Source: Phycisphaerales bacterium (GTDB lineage: Bacteria; Planctomycetota; Phycisphaerae; Phycisphaerales; UBA1924). From it: a DNA stretch of 64,000 nucleotides. Location of the stretch: positions 1 to 64,000 of the forward strand of contig JADLGW010000012.1 in NCBI GenBank assembly GCA_020849105.1, read 5' to 3'. A model generated the notes under the pieces. That model was given only the letters and a program-made list of their open reading frames with translations, did no database searches and was not told the origin of the DNA. Below are positions 19,223-29,596 of the stretch, piece after piece (positions within the stretch are counted from its first letter, which is position 1; each line of letters starts with the position of its first letter). A program made the position numbers and the translations under genes.

Positions 19223-20121
19223 CGACGGGAGTTCCTCTGCCCGTGCCATCGAGGTCGCCGCTTCGATGGGCACCCAGGTTCCCGGGGCGGGGCTTCGATG
19301 GTGCGCGCCTCGTGTGCCTCGCGCTCGCGGGCGCCGCCCTCGTCCTCCCCGCCTGCCGCGGGGACCGCTCGGCCAAGCGTCCGCACGAGTTCCTGCCCGA
19401 CATGGACAACTCCCCCAAGTGGAAGCCGCAGGTCGGCAGCGACTTCTATGCCGACGGGCGCACCATGCGTCTGCCCGTGGAGGGCACGGTCGCGTACGGG
19501 CGCTGGGGCTTCGCCAGCGGCGAGTCGTGGGCCGCGGACTACAACACCCAGCGCGACGATCTGCTCAGGGAGGGGTCGGAGGTCTACCGTGGAACGTCCG
19601 GCGTCGATGCGCAGGGGAAGCCGATCTATGTGAAGAAGATCCCGATCACGGTGGATGAGGCGCTGGTCGCCCGGGGCCAGGAGCGCTTCAACATCTACTG
19701 CTCCGCGTGCCACGGGTACGCGGGGGACGGCAAGGGCATGGTCGGCCTGCGGTGGGCCACGCCCGTCGCCAACTTCCACGATCCCAAGTACACCGTGCCC
19801 GACCACCCGGATGGCAAGTCCTCCGACGGGTTCATTTTCTATACAGCCCTGCACGGCGTGCCCTCGGCCGATGGGGCGTCGTTCACCATGCCCTCCTACG
19901 CCCACGCGCTGTCGGAGCGCGATGCGTGGGCCATTGTCAGTTACATCCGCGTGCTCCAGGCACGGGATGAGGGGCGTCTCGACGATGTGCCCGCGGACCG
20001 GCGCGACAGCCTGATCGCGTCGCGCACCGCGGCGATCCAGAAACAGGAGCAGGAGGCGGCCGCGGCGCAGGCGCCCGGTGCGACGCCCCCCACACCCGCG
20101 AGCGGTGGAGGCAACCCATGA
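19219..20121 (+). CDS. actE: Alternative complex III subunit ActE, monoheme cytochrome c lipoprotein
   Basis: 300 residues. The leader ends in a lipobox (ALVLPAC), so Cys anchors it to the membrane. One CSACH heme motif (ITVDEALVARGQERFNIY then CSACHGYAGDGKGMVG) and a downstream Met-containing stretch (SFTMPSYAHALSERDAW) complete a class I cytochrome c fold. A Gln/Ala/Pro-rich tail of ~45 residues is unusual. It takes electrons from ActA and passes them to the caa3 oxidase. ATGA overlaps couple it to actD and actF. Confidence 0.93.
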   Translation: MTTGVPLPVPSRSPLRWAPRFPGRGFDGARLVCLALAGAALVLPACRGDRSAKRPHEFLPDMDNSPKWKPQVGSDFYADGRTMRLPVEGTVAYGRWGFASGESWAADYNTQRDDLLREGSEVYRGTSGVDAQGKPIYVKKIPITVDEALVARGQERFNIYCSACHGYAGDGKGMVGLRWATPVANFHDPKYTVPDHPDGKSSDGFIFYTALHGVPSADGASFTMPSYAHALSERDAWAIVSYIRVLQARDEGRLDDVPADRRDSLIASRTAAIQKQEQEAAAAQAPGATPPTPASGGGNP

Positions 20122-21368
20122 GCCACGCCGCGGCACATGAGGGCCCCGTGTCCCTGGCCGAGGGCAACGTTCGTCTGCGGGCCGGCGGCGGGGCGATCGG
20201 GACGGTGCTGATCGCCGCCGGCGTGGTGGCCGCGGTCGCGACGTTCGCGGTCGGGATTGGGCAGGGCAACTTCAAGCACGCGCTCGCGGCGTATCACATC
20301 GGTGCCATGTCGTCGCTGGCGGTCTGCCTGGGCGCCATGTTCTGGGTGATGGCGTTCCACCTGGTCATGTCGGGTTGGTCGGTGTCCATCCGCCGGCAGT
20401 TTGAGAACGCGATGGTGCTGGTGCCGGTCATCGGCGTGCTGGCGGTCGCGGGGATTGCGGCCGACGTGTTCTTCATGCACGGGCAGCTGCTGACCTGGAT
20501 GAACGGCGCGGTTCGCCAGGGCGACTCGCTCTACGAGGAGAAGGCGGCGTGGCTGAACCCGGTGCGCTGGGGCCTGTTCGCGCTCCTCTATCTCTTCATC
20601 TGGGTGTACCTGTCGCAGCGGCTGTGGTGGTACAGCACCGAGCAGGACCGCACCGGCGCCCCGCGCCTCTCCAACAAGGCCAGGTTCACCAGCGCCTGGG
20701 GCATGCCGATCTTCGGCCTGTCGCTGACGTTCGCGGCCTTTGACTGGCTCATGAGCGTCGATTACCGCTGGTTCTCCACGATGTGGGGGGTGTACTACTT
20801 CGCCGGGGCCGCCCTGTCGGGCATGGCCGCGATGATCCTGGTGCTGGCGGCCGTGCGTCGCAGCGGGCGTCTGTCCGGCGCGGTGACGAACGAGCACCTG
20901 CACGACATGAGCAAGCTCGTGTTCGGGTTCGTGGTGTTCTGGGCGTACATCGGGTTCGGCCAGTACTTCCTGATCTGGTACAGCAACATCCCGGAAGAGA
21001 CGAGTTTCATGCTCGCCCGCAAGACCGAGGGCTGGAACGCCCTGAGCACGTTCCTGGTCTGGGGGCACTTCGCGGTGCCGTGGTACATCCTGCTGTGGAA
21101 GTTCGTGCGCCGGTCCTGGGCCCTGATGACGATCGTCTGCGCCTGGGTCATGGTGCTGGAGGTGGCGGACATGTACTGGATCATCCGTCCCATGGTGTAC
21201 GGCGGGACGGGTGTCCACCTGGACATGTGGTGGCTGGACCTCCTGGGCATCGTCGGTGTGCCCCTGATCCTGGCCGGGCTCCTCGTGCGGAAGGCGCACG
21301 CCGGGCCGCTGATGCCCCTGAAGGATCCGCGCCTGCCCGAGGCGCTCCATCACCGGAACTATGTTTGA
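20118..21368 (+). CDS. actF: Alternative complex III subunit ActF, polytopic membrane protein
   Basis: 416 residues with about ten membrane segments, for example IGTVLIAAGVVAAVATFAVG, FALLYLFIWVYLSQRLWWYS and PIFGLSLTFAAFDWLM. It is a paralogue of the NrfD-type ActC (ACIII has two such membrane subunits). A conserved HDMSKLVFGFVVFWAYIGF matches ActF proteins. It starts in a 4-base overlap with actE. The 60-base gap to the next gene is the only break in the run, but a new promoter is not obvious there. Confidence 0.92.
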   Translation: MSHAAAHEGPVSLAEGNVRLRAGGGAIGTVLIAAGVVAAVATFAVGIGQGNFKHALAAYHIGAMSSLAVCLGAMFWVMAFHLVMSGWSVSIRRQFENAMVLVPVIGVLAVAGIAADVFFMHGQLLTWMNGAVRQGDSLYEEKAAWLNPVRWGLFALLYLFIWVYLSQRLWWYSTEQDRTGAPRLSNKARFTSAWGMPIFGLSLTFAAFDWLMSVDYRWFSTMWGVYYFAGAALSGMAAMILVLAAVRRSGRLSGAVTNEHLHDMSKLVFGFVVFWAYIGFGQYFLIWYSNIPEETSFMLARKTEGWNALSTFLVWGHFAVPWYILLWKFVRRSWALMTIVCAWVMVLEVADMYWIIRPMVYGGTGVHLDMWWLDLLGIVGVPLILAGLLVRKAHAGPLMPLKDPRLPEALHHRNYV

Positions 21369-21428
21369 CGTGGCGGCGACGTACGATTTCGTGCGACACA
21401 AGAGCGATTGCGGCCAGACAGTACGACC

Positions 21429-21809
21429 ATGAAGCCCCAACCCCACCACACCCCTGAAGTTCACGAGGAGCCCGATGCGTGGCACCGGCACACGCCGGAT
21501 GAGGGCCCGTCGCAGCCGGAGCACGCGGGGAAGATCAACGTCCCCATCCTCATGGGGGTCTTCGTCTCGACGGTCGTCTTCGTGTCGGCCGCGATCGCCT
21601 TCACCATCGTGTACTTCACCCGCCACCTGACCGACCTGCGGCAGGAGCGGATCGAGACCACGGTGCTGGGCGGCCCGGCGCGGGATTACCGTGACGCGGC
21701 GTTCTCTCACCTGAACCAGTACGAGTGGGCGGACGCCAAGGAGGGCAGGGTCAGCCTCCCGATCGAGGAGGCGAAGAAGCGCGTCATCCGGGGGTACTCC
21801 ACGAAATGA
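21429..21809 (+). CDS. Small membrane protein in the ACIII-oxidase cluster
   Basis: 126 residues. An N-terminal His/Pro/Glu-rich stretch (HHTPEVHEEPDAWHRHTPDE) precedes one membrane helix (VPILMGVFVSTVVFVSAAIA). About 60 residues follow on the other side, ending in KRVIRGYSTK. It overlaps the SCO gene by four bases. The position between actF and SCO suggests an accessory role in assembly of the cytochrome oxidase, possibly as a small subunit. No named family was recognised. Confidence 0.75.
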   Translation: MKPQPHHTPEVHEEPDAWHRHTPDEGPSQPEHAGKINVPILMGVFVSTVVFVSAAIAFTIVYFTRHLTDLRQERIETTVLGGPARDYRDAAFSHLNQYEWADAKEGRVSLPIEEAKKRVIRGYSTK

Positions 21810-22684
21810 GGCGGGGACGTGTCCACCTCGCGGTCGCTCTGGCGGGCCTGGTGCTCGCCGGCGGCGCCGCGGCCCAGCTCAACCAACTCCCGCGCCAACT
21901 CAGGGGCGTGGACGTAGTGGAGCGGCTGGGCCAGGCGGCGGACCTGTCCGTGGAGGTGACGGACTCGACCGGTCGCCGTGGGCCGCTGGCGTCGTTTGCG
22001 GTCCCGGGCAAGCCGGTGATCCTGGTGATGGGGTACTACGACTGCCCGCTGGTCTGCCCGCTTGTGCTGGACAAACTGCTGGAGCGGCTCAACACGATCG
22101 ACTTCACCATCGGCCGGGATTACAGCGTCGTGATGGTCAGTTTCGACCCGGACAATACAACGGCGATGGCGGCGTCGTACGCGGATACCTACCGCACCGG
22201 GTACAGGCCCGGGAAATCCACGCCGACCGTCGCGGCCGGGTTCACGTTCACCACGACGACCGAGGAGGGGGCCCGGGCCCTGGCCGGGAGCATCGGGGAG
22301 CGGTACAACTTTCTGCCGGAGTCCGGCGAGTACAGCCACCCGGTGGTGTTCACCGTGCTGACGCCGGACGGGCAGGTCTCGCGCTACATCTACGGGTTTG
22401 GGTATGTGGCCCAGGACGTCCGCCTCGCGCTCCTGGAGGCGAGCGAGGGCAAGATCGCGCAGGGCGTGATGGACCGGCTGCTCCTGTACTGCTTCCACTG
22501 GGACCCGACGCGGGGCGGGTACTCTCTCACGGCCTTCCGCGTGATGCAGCTGGGCGCCCTGGCGACCACCACGGGCCTGGCGGCGCTGGTCGCCGGGCTG
22601 GTCTTCTTTGATCGCAGGCGGCGGAGCGCGCGCGAGTTGGCGGCGTCGGCTCCCGACGCGGCCTTGACGGGGCACAGCGCATGA
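21806..22684 (+). CDS. SCO1/SenC-family copper chaperone
   Basis: 292 residues. A signal peptide (LAVALAGLVLAGGAAAQ) leads into a thioredoxin-like domain with the copper-binding CPLVC at residues 80-84 (DCPLVCPLVLDKL), a VVMVSFDPDN core strand and a later His (EYSHPVVF). A second membrane helix (ATTTGLAALVAGLVFF) lies near the C-terminus. It delivers copper to the CuA site of cytochrome oxidase. The start is fixed by the ATGA overlap with the preceding gene, and the end overlaps coxB the same way. Confidence 0.92.
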   Translation: MRRGRVHLAVALAGLVLAGGAAAQLNQLPRQLRGVDVVERLGQAADLSVEVTDSTGRRGPLASFAVPGKPVILVMGYYDCPLVCPLVLDKLLERLNTIDFTIGRDYSVVMVSFDPDNTTAMAASYADTYRTGYRPGKSTPTVAAGFTFTTTTEEGARALAGSIGERYNFLPESGEYSHPVVFTVLTPDGQVSRYIYGFGYVAQDVRLALLEASEGKIAQGVMDRLLLYCFHWDPTRGGYSLTAFRVMQLGALATTTGLAALVAGLVFFDRRRRSARELAASAPDAALTGHSA

Positions 22685-23829
22685 CGACGACGTTCACGAT
22701 GGCCGGCCTGGGCGACGCCCTGATCCGGCTGTTCTTCCGCGGGCCGTCGGGCACGGAGATCGGCGGGACGGCCGACGGCGTGTTCATGTTCATTTTCTGG
22801 TGGTCGGTCGTGCTCTTCGTGGGGCTGATGGGCCTGATGTTCTGGTTCATGGTCAAGTACCGGCGCCGCCCGGGCCGGATCGGCCCCCGCAGCGTCAGCC
22901 ACAACACGGCGCTGGAACTGTTCTGGACGATCGTGCCGACGATCTTCCTGGTGTTCATGTTCTTCTACGGCTTCTGGGGCTACGCCGACGCCATCGTCGC
23001 TCCGGCGGAGTCGCTGCTGCTGGACGTGCGGGGGCAGCAGTGGTCCTGGATGGTGACCTACCCCAACGGGGCGATCACGGGCAAGGTGATGTCCACGCCC
23101 ACCGGAGGGGGAGAGGCCTACGACCCGGCCAGGGACAACCCGCAGGCGGCGATCAAGAACCTGGGGGCCAAGTCCATCCCGCTGATCGTCGTCCCGGTGA
23201 ACACTCCGGTGCAGCTGCGGATGATCAGCAGCGACGTGATCCACGCGTTCTGGGTCCCCGACTTCCGCATCAAGTTCGACGTGATGCCCAACCGGTACAC
23301 CAACGTCTGGTTCGAGGCGACGGAGGACCAGATCGGGGACCACTGGGTCTTCTGCGCCGAGTACTGCGGGCAGGACCACTCGGAGATGGCGGCGGTGCTG
23401 CGGGTGGTGCCGATGGCCCAGTACCGCGAGGTGGTGGAGGACAAGTGGGGCCCCAAGAGCCTGCCGCCGGTCGAGTACGGCCGGGTGCTGTACAACAGCA
23501 AGTGCTTCACCTGCCACTCGGTCAACGGCGACAAGAACACCGGGCCCACATGGCTGAACCTGTACGGCAACGAGCACGAGTACACCGACGGCAAGAAGCG
23601 GCTCGCCGATGACAACCACATCCGCGAGTCGATCCTGACCCCCGGCGCGGCGATACGCCTGGGGTTCCCGAACCAGATGACCACGTTCGCCGGGTCTCTG
23701 GGCGAGCACGAGATCTCCTCGATCATCGCGTACATGAAGACGCTGAGCGACAAGGGCGGCCCGGCGGCGGCACCGCCGGCCGGGGCGCCGGCGGCCGCCC
23801 CCGGCGGAACGACAGGCGGGGGTCAGTAG
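22681..23829 (+). CDS. coxB: Cytochrome c oxidase subunit II with fused cytochrome c domain (caa3-type)
   Basis: 382 residues. Two N-terminal membrane helices ([18 protein letters not shown] and [20 protein letters not shown]) are followed by the cupredoxin domain with the complete CuA motif ([12 protein letters not shown], about residues 225-236). A covalently bound cytochrome c follows (CFTCHS, about 275) with a distal Met in QMTTFAG. The Ala/Pro/Gly-rich tail is a linker. A fused heme c makes this a caa3-type subunit, needing no separate carrier between ACIII and the oxidase. Starts in an ATGA overlap with SCO. Confidence 0.95.
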   Translation: MTTTFTMAGLGDALIRLFFRGPSGTEIGGTADGVFMFIFWWSVVLFVGLMGLMFWFMVKYRRRPGRIGPRSVSHNTALELFWTIVPTIFLVFMFFYGFWGYADAIVAPAESLLLDVRGQQWSWMVTYPNGAITGKVMSTPTGGGEAYDPARDNPQAAIKNLGAKSIPLIVVPVNTPVQLRMISSDVIHAFWVPDFRIKFDVMPNRYTNVWFEATEDQIGDHWVFCAEYCGQDHSEMAAVLRVVPMAQYREVVEDKWGPKSLPPVEYGRVLYNSKCFTCHSVNGDKNTGPTWLNLYGNEHEYTDGKKRLADDNHIRESILTPGAAIRLGFPNQMTTFAGSLGEHEISSIIAYMKTLSDKGGPAAAPPAGAPAAAPGGTTGGGQ

Positions 23830-23875
23830 CACGGAGGGATGCGCCGCCTGGCGCACGCAGTCTGGAAGGGCAGTC

Positions 23876-25645
<1,770 letters not shown>

Positions 25646-25658
25646 AGAACGCGACGCC

Positions 25659-26441
25659 ATGACCACCATCGACGCCGCCCATCGCCTGCCCCGGCCCGAG
25701 GACCTGCCGCCCCACGAGCGCCATGTGCACCAGCCGCACTGGCGCACCAAGGAGGCGGAGTTCGACGCGGCCAAGTTCGGCATGTGGCTGTTCCTGGCCA
25801 CGGAGGTGCTGCTCTTCTCGGGGATGTTCTGCGCGTACGCCGTGTTCCGGATGCTGCACCCGGACGCGTGGACCAACGGGTCGCACTACCTGGACTGGAA
25901 GTGGGGCGGGCTCAACACCATCGTGCTCCTGGTGTCGTCGTTCACGATGGCCATGAGCATCCACAACGCCCAGAAGAACCAGCAGGGCTGGCTGAAGTTC
26001 AACCTCTGCTTCACCATCCTGTGCGCGCTGGCGTTCGTGTTCATCAAGTTCACGTTTGAGTACACCCCGAAGTGGTCCGGATGGTTCTTCTTCCTGGACC
26101 CCGCCCTGCACCACCATGTGGACAGCGGCAGGACCGCGCTGGGCGGCCTGTTCCACTTCGTGGAGGGATACGGCGGGAAGCGCCCGGGCAGCCTCTTTGC
26201 CTACCCCTTCGCGGAGAGCCCCTACGAGCCGATCTGGTGGAGCGTGTACTACATCTCCACCGGCATCCACGCCCTGCACGTGCTCATCGGCGTCGGGCTG
26301 ATCTCCTGGCTGCTGTGGCGGGCCCAGCGGCGCCACTTCGGGCCGGGGCACTACACCGCGGTCGAGATCGTCGGGTTGTACTGGCACATCGTCGACATGA
26401 TCTGGATCTTCCTGTTCCCCCTGCTGTACCTGATCCACTGA
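25659..26441 (+). CDS. coxC: Cytochrome c oxidase subunit III
   Basis: 260 residues with about five visible membrane segments, for example FGMWLFLATEVLLFSGMFC, TIVLLVSSFTMAMSIHNAQK, and HALHVLIGVGLISWLLW. Conserved ATEVLLFSGMF, and ALHVLIG with VEIVGLYWHIVDMIWIFL, mark subunit III. It starts 13 bases after coxA and is followed by coxD after 15. It supports proton uptake and stabilises subunit I. Confidence 0.94.
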   Translation: MTTIDAAHRLPRPEDLPPHERHVHQPHWRTKEAEFDAAKFGMWLFLATEVLLFSGMFCAYAVFRMLHPDAWTNGSHYLDWKWGGLNTIVLLVSSFTMAMSIHNAQKNQQGWLKFNLCFTILCALAFVFIKFTFEYTPKWSGWFFFLDPALHHHVDSGRTALGGLFHFVEGYGGKRPGSLFAYPFAESPYEPIWWSVYYISTGIHALHVLIGVGLISWLLWRAQRRHFGPGHYTAVEIVGLYWHIVDMIWIFLFPLLYLIH

Positions 26442-26456
26442 CCCCCGCGAGACACC

Positions 26457-27134
26457 ATGGCCCACGCGCACGCACACGCCGCAGACCCCGCCGACCCGCA
26501 CGGGGACCTCGAGGGGCACCACGGCCACGTCATCATCCCGGTCAGCACGCTCCTGGGCGTGCTGGTCGTCCTGCTCTTCTTCACCGTCCTGACCGTCGCC
26601 GCGTCCCGGGCGGAGGTCTGGATCGCCTCCACGTTCAACGTGAACATCCCCCAGTCCGTCAACGTCGGGATCGCGGTCTCGATCGCCGTGATCAAGAGCA
26701 TCCTGGTCGCGTCGTTCTTCATGCAACTGAAGTACGACAGCGCCGTGAACACGCTGGTGTTCCTGTTCTGCCTCTTTGCCTTCGCGCTGTTCCTCTTCAT
26801 CACCATGACGGACCTGGGCGCCCGCTCGGTCGTCTATCCCTACAAGGCGGGGGAGGTGATCCGCGGCGGGACGGGCAACGTGAAGTGGGCCAACCAGCCC
26901 TTCCGGCGCGACATCAAGGGCCCCGTGTACGAGTTCGCGGCCAAGGAGTTCACCGACCGCGTGGGGCCCGCGGAGGTCGCGGTGGTGCGCGAGGACATCA
27001 TGGGCGGGCACGAACCGGGCGGGCACGGGCCGCTCGCCCCCAGCACCGCCAACCAATCCCGGCCCGCTCGCGGCCTGACCGGCGCCCTGGACCCCGTTCC
27101 CGCGGGCGCCGCCGAACCGCACGGCGAGCATTAG
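26457..27134 (+). CDS. coxD: Prokaryotic cytochrome c oxidase subunit IV-like
   Basis: 225 residues. The N-terminus is His/Ala-rich (MAHAHAHAADPADPHGDLEG). Three membrane helices follow: VSTLLGVLVVLLFFTVLTVA, VNVGIAVSIAVIKSILVASFF and TLVFLFCLFAFALFLFITM, a length typical of prokaryotic subunit IV. An unusual long soluble C-terminal part (about residues 125-225) contains KAGEVIRGGTGNVKWANQ and a Gly/Pro-rich end. Last gene of the oxidase set; the next open frame begins 4 bases after its stop. Confidence 0.88.
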   Translation: MAHAHAHAADPADPHGDLEGHHGHVIIPVSTLLGVLVVLLFFTVLTVAASRAEVWIASTFNVNIPQSVNVGIAVSIAVIKSILVASFFMQLKYDSAVNTLVFLFCLFAFALFLFITMTDLGARSVVYPYKAGEVIRGGTGNVKWANQPFRRDIKGPVYEFAAKEFTDRVGPAEVAVVREDIMGGHEPGGHGPLAPSTANQSRPARGLTGALDPVPAGAAEPHGEH

Positions 27135-27137
27135 TCC

Positions 27138-27944
27138 ATGACCACCGGACGCACGCTTGCCGCGGTGCTCGCGGCCGTGTCCGCCGCGGTCATGGGCCTC
27201 AGCGTGTGGCGGATGGCGTCTCGGGTCTCGGCGTACTACGAGGCCACCGGGCACCGGCTGTACGTTTTCCGCGAGGTGCAGGACCGCGCGTTCCGCTTCG
27301 CCGGGCGTCCGGTCACCATCGCGGACACGGACAACCCGCCGGGCGTGATTGTGCGCTACGGCGACCGCGAGTTGCCGATCCCCGCAACCCGTGAGCCCAA
27401 GAGCATCCAACTCCCGGGTTTGGCGCGGCACGCGGATTGGCTCCGGGTTCTGCGGTTCGCCGAGCGCGACCGCATGACCAGCGACGAACTCGAGCGGGCC
27501 ATCGACGAGGGGCGCGTCGCCGACCGCCTGGTGATTGTCGTGCTGGACCCGCGCCGGTGGGCCGACGGCCGCCCGCTCGGCGAGGGCCAGGCCACCGACG
27601 CCCTGTTCACACTCCACGAGCTCGTGCCGGATGGGTCGATCCGGACCGAACAGTACTCCTTCCCGCTCTCCGCCCGGGCCGCGGCCGCGAAGCCGCCCGC
27701 CTGGGGCCCCAAACCGCTGCCGGAAGACACATGGCAGTACTACGCCTCGCTCTGGCTGATGCCGCGGGGGTCCAAGCCCACGCCCCGGTTCACCACCGAC
27801 GCGGTGCGGTCGCTGGGCTGGACGCTGCCCACCGCGGCGTTCTCCGGGCTTGTGCTGACGCTGTGCCTGCCCTTTGCGCTCGCGCCGCGAAGGAAGCCTC
27901 CGGCCGCGGAGAGCGCCGGACCCGCCGCGGGCCACCGCCCGTGA
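27138..27944 (+). CDS. Membrane protein of unknown function downstream of the oxidase
   Basis: 268 residues. An N-terminal helix (LAAVLAAVSAAVMGLSVW) and a C-terminal helix (TAAFSGLVLTLCLPFALA) enclose a ~190-residue soluble domain. That domain has a strand-rich pattern (RFAGRPVTIADTDNPPGVIV) and no obvious catalytic residues. It starts 4 bases after coxD, so co-transcription is very likely. Assembly factor or small associated subunit are both possible. Confidence 0.75.
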   Translation: MTTGRTLAAVLAAVSAAVMGLSVWRMASRVSAYYEATGHRLYVFREVQDRAFRFAGRPVTIADTDNPPGVIVRYGDRELPIPATREPKSIQLPGLARHADWLRVLRFAERDRMTSDELERAIDEGRVADRLVIVVLDPRRWADGRPLGEGQATDALFTLHELVPDGSIRTEQYSFPLSARAAAAKPPAWGPKPLPEDTWQYYASLWLMPRGSKPTPRFTTDAVRSLGWTLPTAAFSGLVLTLCLPFALAPRRKPPAAESAGPAAGHRP

Positions 27945-27970
27945 CGGCGCGGGCCCGTTATCCTTGGGTC

Positions 27971-28993
27971 ATGCGCTACCTGTCCGTCCTGGTGCTGCTT
28001 GCGGCCTTGCCCGCGTGGGGCCAGACATCCCAGTTCACGCTCGGCCCGGACGGGCAGTGGGTGGCGGGTCAGGCCCCCGAGCCCGGCAGCGACGGGGCCA
28101 TCCTGGCCGACGCCCGGCGTCTGCTGGCGGAGGGCGAACCCGGCAAGGCCCTGGACCTGCTCAAGCCGTGGTTGAAGGAGCACGCCCACACGGACAATGC
28201 GCTGCTTCCGGCGATGTACCTGGCCCGGGGCGATGCGTACGTCGCGGATGGTGACGAGTACGAGGCGCTGTACGACTACGAATACCTGTGCCGGCAGTAC
28301 CCCGGGACGCCGGAGTTCATCACGGCGGTGGAGCGCGAACTGGAGATCGCCACGCGGTATGTGAACGGGCTCAACCGCAAGCGGTTCGGGCTGCGGATCG
28401 CCAGCGCAACCTCCGAGGGCGTCGAACTCCTCATCCGCGTGCAGGAGCGCACCCCCGGCAGCGGCCTGGCGGAGCGGGCGCTGCTGGAACTGGCCGACTA
28501 CTACTACCGCAAGCGTGACTACCCGATGTCGGTCGAGAGTTACGACATCTTCCTGAAGAACTACCCGCGGAGCCGCTACCGCATGCAGGCCATGCTCCGG
28601 CTGGTGCGGAGTTACATCGCCAACTACAAGGGGGCGCGCTACGACAACTCCGGCCTGCAGGAGGCCCGGGCCCTCACGCAAGATTTCATGGTCTCCTACC
28701 CCCTGGACGCGCGGCGGGCGAAACTGGACGATTCGCTGGTCAGCCGCATCGACGAGGCCGCGGCAGCGCAGATGCTGGTGCGCGCCCATGCCTACGACCG
28801 GCGGCGCGACCCGGTGTCGTCGCGGGCCACCCTCCGCCGCCTGATCGAGAAGTACCCGGCCACCGCCGGGGCGGAGCGGGCGGCGGGAATCATGAAGGAC
28901 CGGGGCTGGGAGATGCCCGCATCGTCCGCACAACCGGCGGGACCGCCCGCGGTACCCCAACCGTCGCAACCGGACCCGGGGGCCGGGCCGTGA
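27971..28993 (+). CDS. BamD-like tetratricopeptide protein
   Basis: 340 residues. Signal peptide (MRYLSVLVLLAALPAWGQ), then several helical TPR-type repeats: ARRLLAEGEPGKALDLLKPW, YEALYDYEYLCRQYP, LADYYYRKRDYPMSVESYD and LKNYPRSRYRMQAMLRLV. The last two match the outer-membrane assembly lipoprotein BamD. The signal sequence here lacks a lipobox Cys. BamD helps insert beta-barrel proteins into the outer membrane. The Pro/Ser-rich tail is 30 residues. It overlaps the LptE-like gene by four bases, so the two are co-translated. Confidence 0.85.
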   Translation: MRYLSVLVLLAALPAWGQTSQFTLGPDGQWVAGQAPEPGSDGAILADARRLLAEGEPGKALDLLKPWLKEHAHTDNALLPAMYLARGDAYVADGDEYEALYDYEYLCRQYPGTPEFITAVERELEIATRYVNGLNRKRFGLRIASATSEGVELLIRVQERTPGSGLAERALLELADYYYRKRDYPMSVESYDIFLKNYPRSRYRMQAMLRLVRSYIANYKGARYDNSGLQEARALTQDFMVSYPLDARRAKLDDSLVSRIDEAAAAQMLVRAHAYDRRRDPVSSRATLRRLIEKYPATAGAERAAGIMKDRGWEMPASSAQPAGPPAVPQPSQPDPGAGP

Positions 28994-29505
28994 TCCGCGC
29001 CCTCTGCATCATCTCCGGGCTCGCGGCGATGGTGCTCTGCGCGTGCTCCTCCGATCCGCAGAAGGGGTACTCCTTCCAGTCCACCTACAAGGGAGGGCGG
29101 ACGGTCGCGGTGCCCGTGTGGGGGAACAAGACGTACTCGCAGGGGCTGGAGGTCGCGCTCACCCGGGCGATCGTGGCGGAGATCCAGCGCAAGACCCCCT
29201 GGCTCGTCGTCCCGCCGGAGCAGGCGGACACGGTGCTTTCCGGCGTGCTGACGGAGTCGCGGCTGCGCCCGTTGTCGACGGCGCGGGGCACCGGCCTGGT
29301 GCAGGAGGTCGCGGTGGCCCTCACCGTGGACTTCGACTGGCGCAGCAACCGCACGGGGCAGTCACTGGTCTCCCGGCGCGATTTCCAGGCGGTCCAGACC
29401 TTCATCCCGGCACGGGGCACCGGGGAGCGGATCGAACTCGGGCAGGCCGCGGCCGTACAAGAGTTGGCCCACGACATCGTCGCCGAACTCCGGTCGAACT
29501 GGTAG
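28990..29505 (+). CDS. lptE: LptE-like LPS-assembly lipoprotein
   Basis: 171 residues. A lipoprotein signal (IISGLAAMVLCAC) anchors it. The rest is a small alpha/beta fold of LptE type, with VAVPVWGNKTYSQGLEVALT, VVPPEQADTVLSGVLTESRL and the C-terminal GQAAAVQELAHDIVAELR. LptE, with LptD, places LPS at the outer leaflet. The coupling to a BamD-like gene fits an outer-membrane biogenesis unit and suggests a diderm envelope. LptD itself is not in the window. Confidence 0.8.
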   Translation: MIRALCIISGLAAMVLCACSSDPQKGYSFQSTYKGGRTVAVPVWGNKTYSQGLEVALTRAIVAEIQRKTPWLVVPPEQADTVLSGVLTESRLRPLSTARGTGLVQEVAVALTVDFDWRSNRTGQSLVSRRDFQAVQTFIPARGTGERIELGQAAAVQELAHDIVAELRSNW

Positions 29506-29596
29506 CGCGGTCCGCCTAGCGTTTTGCGGACGTTGGGAGGGGCATCAAGCACGCTCCCATCGCGGGCCGAAGAACCTTTGGAAGGTGTTGCCGCGC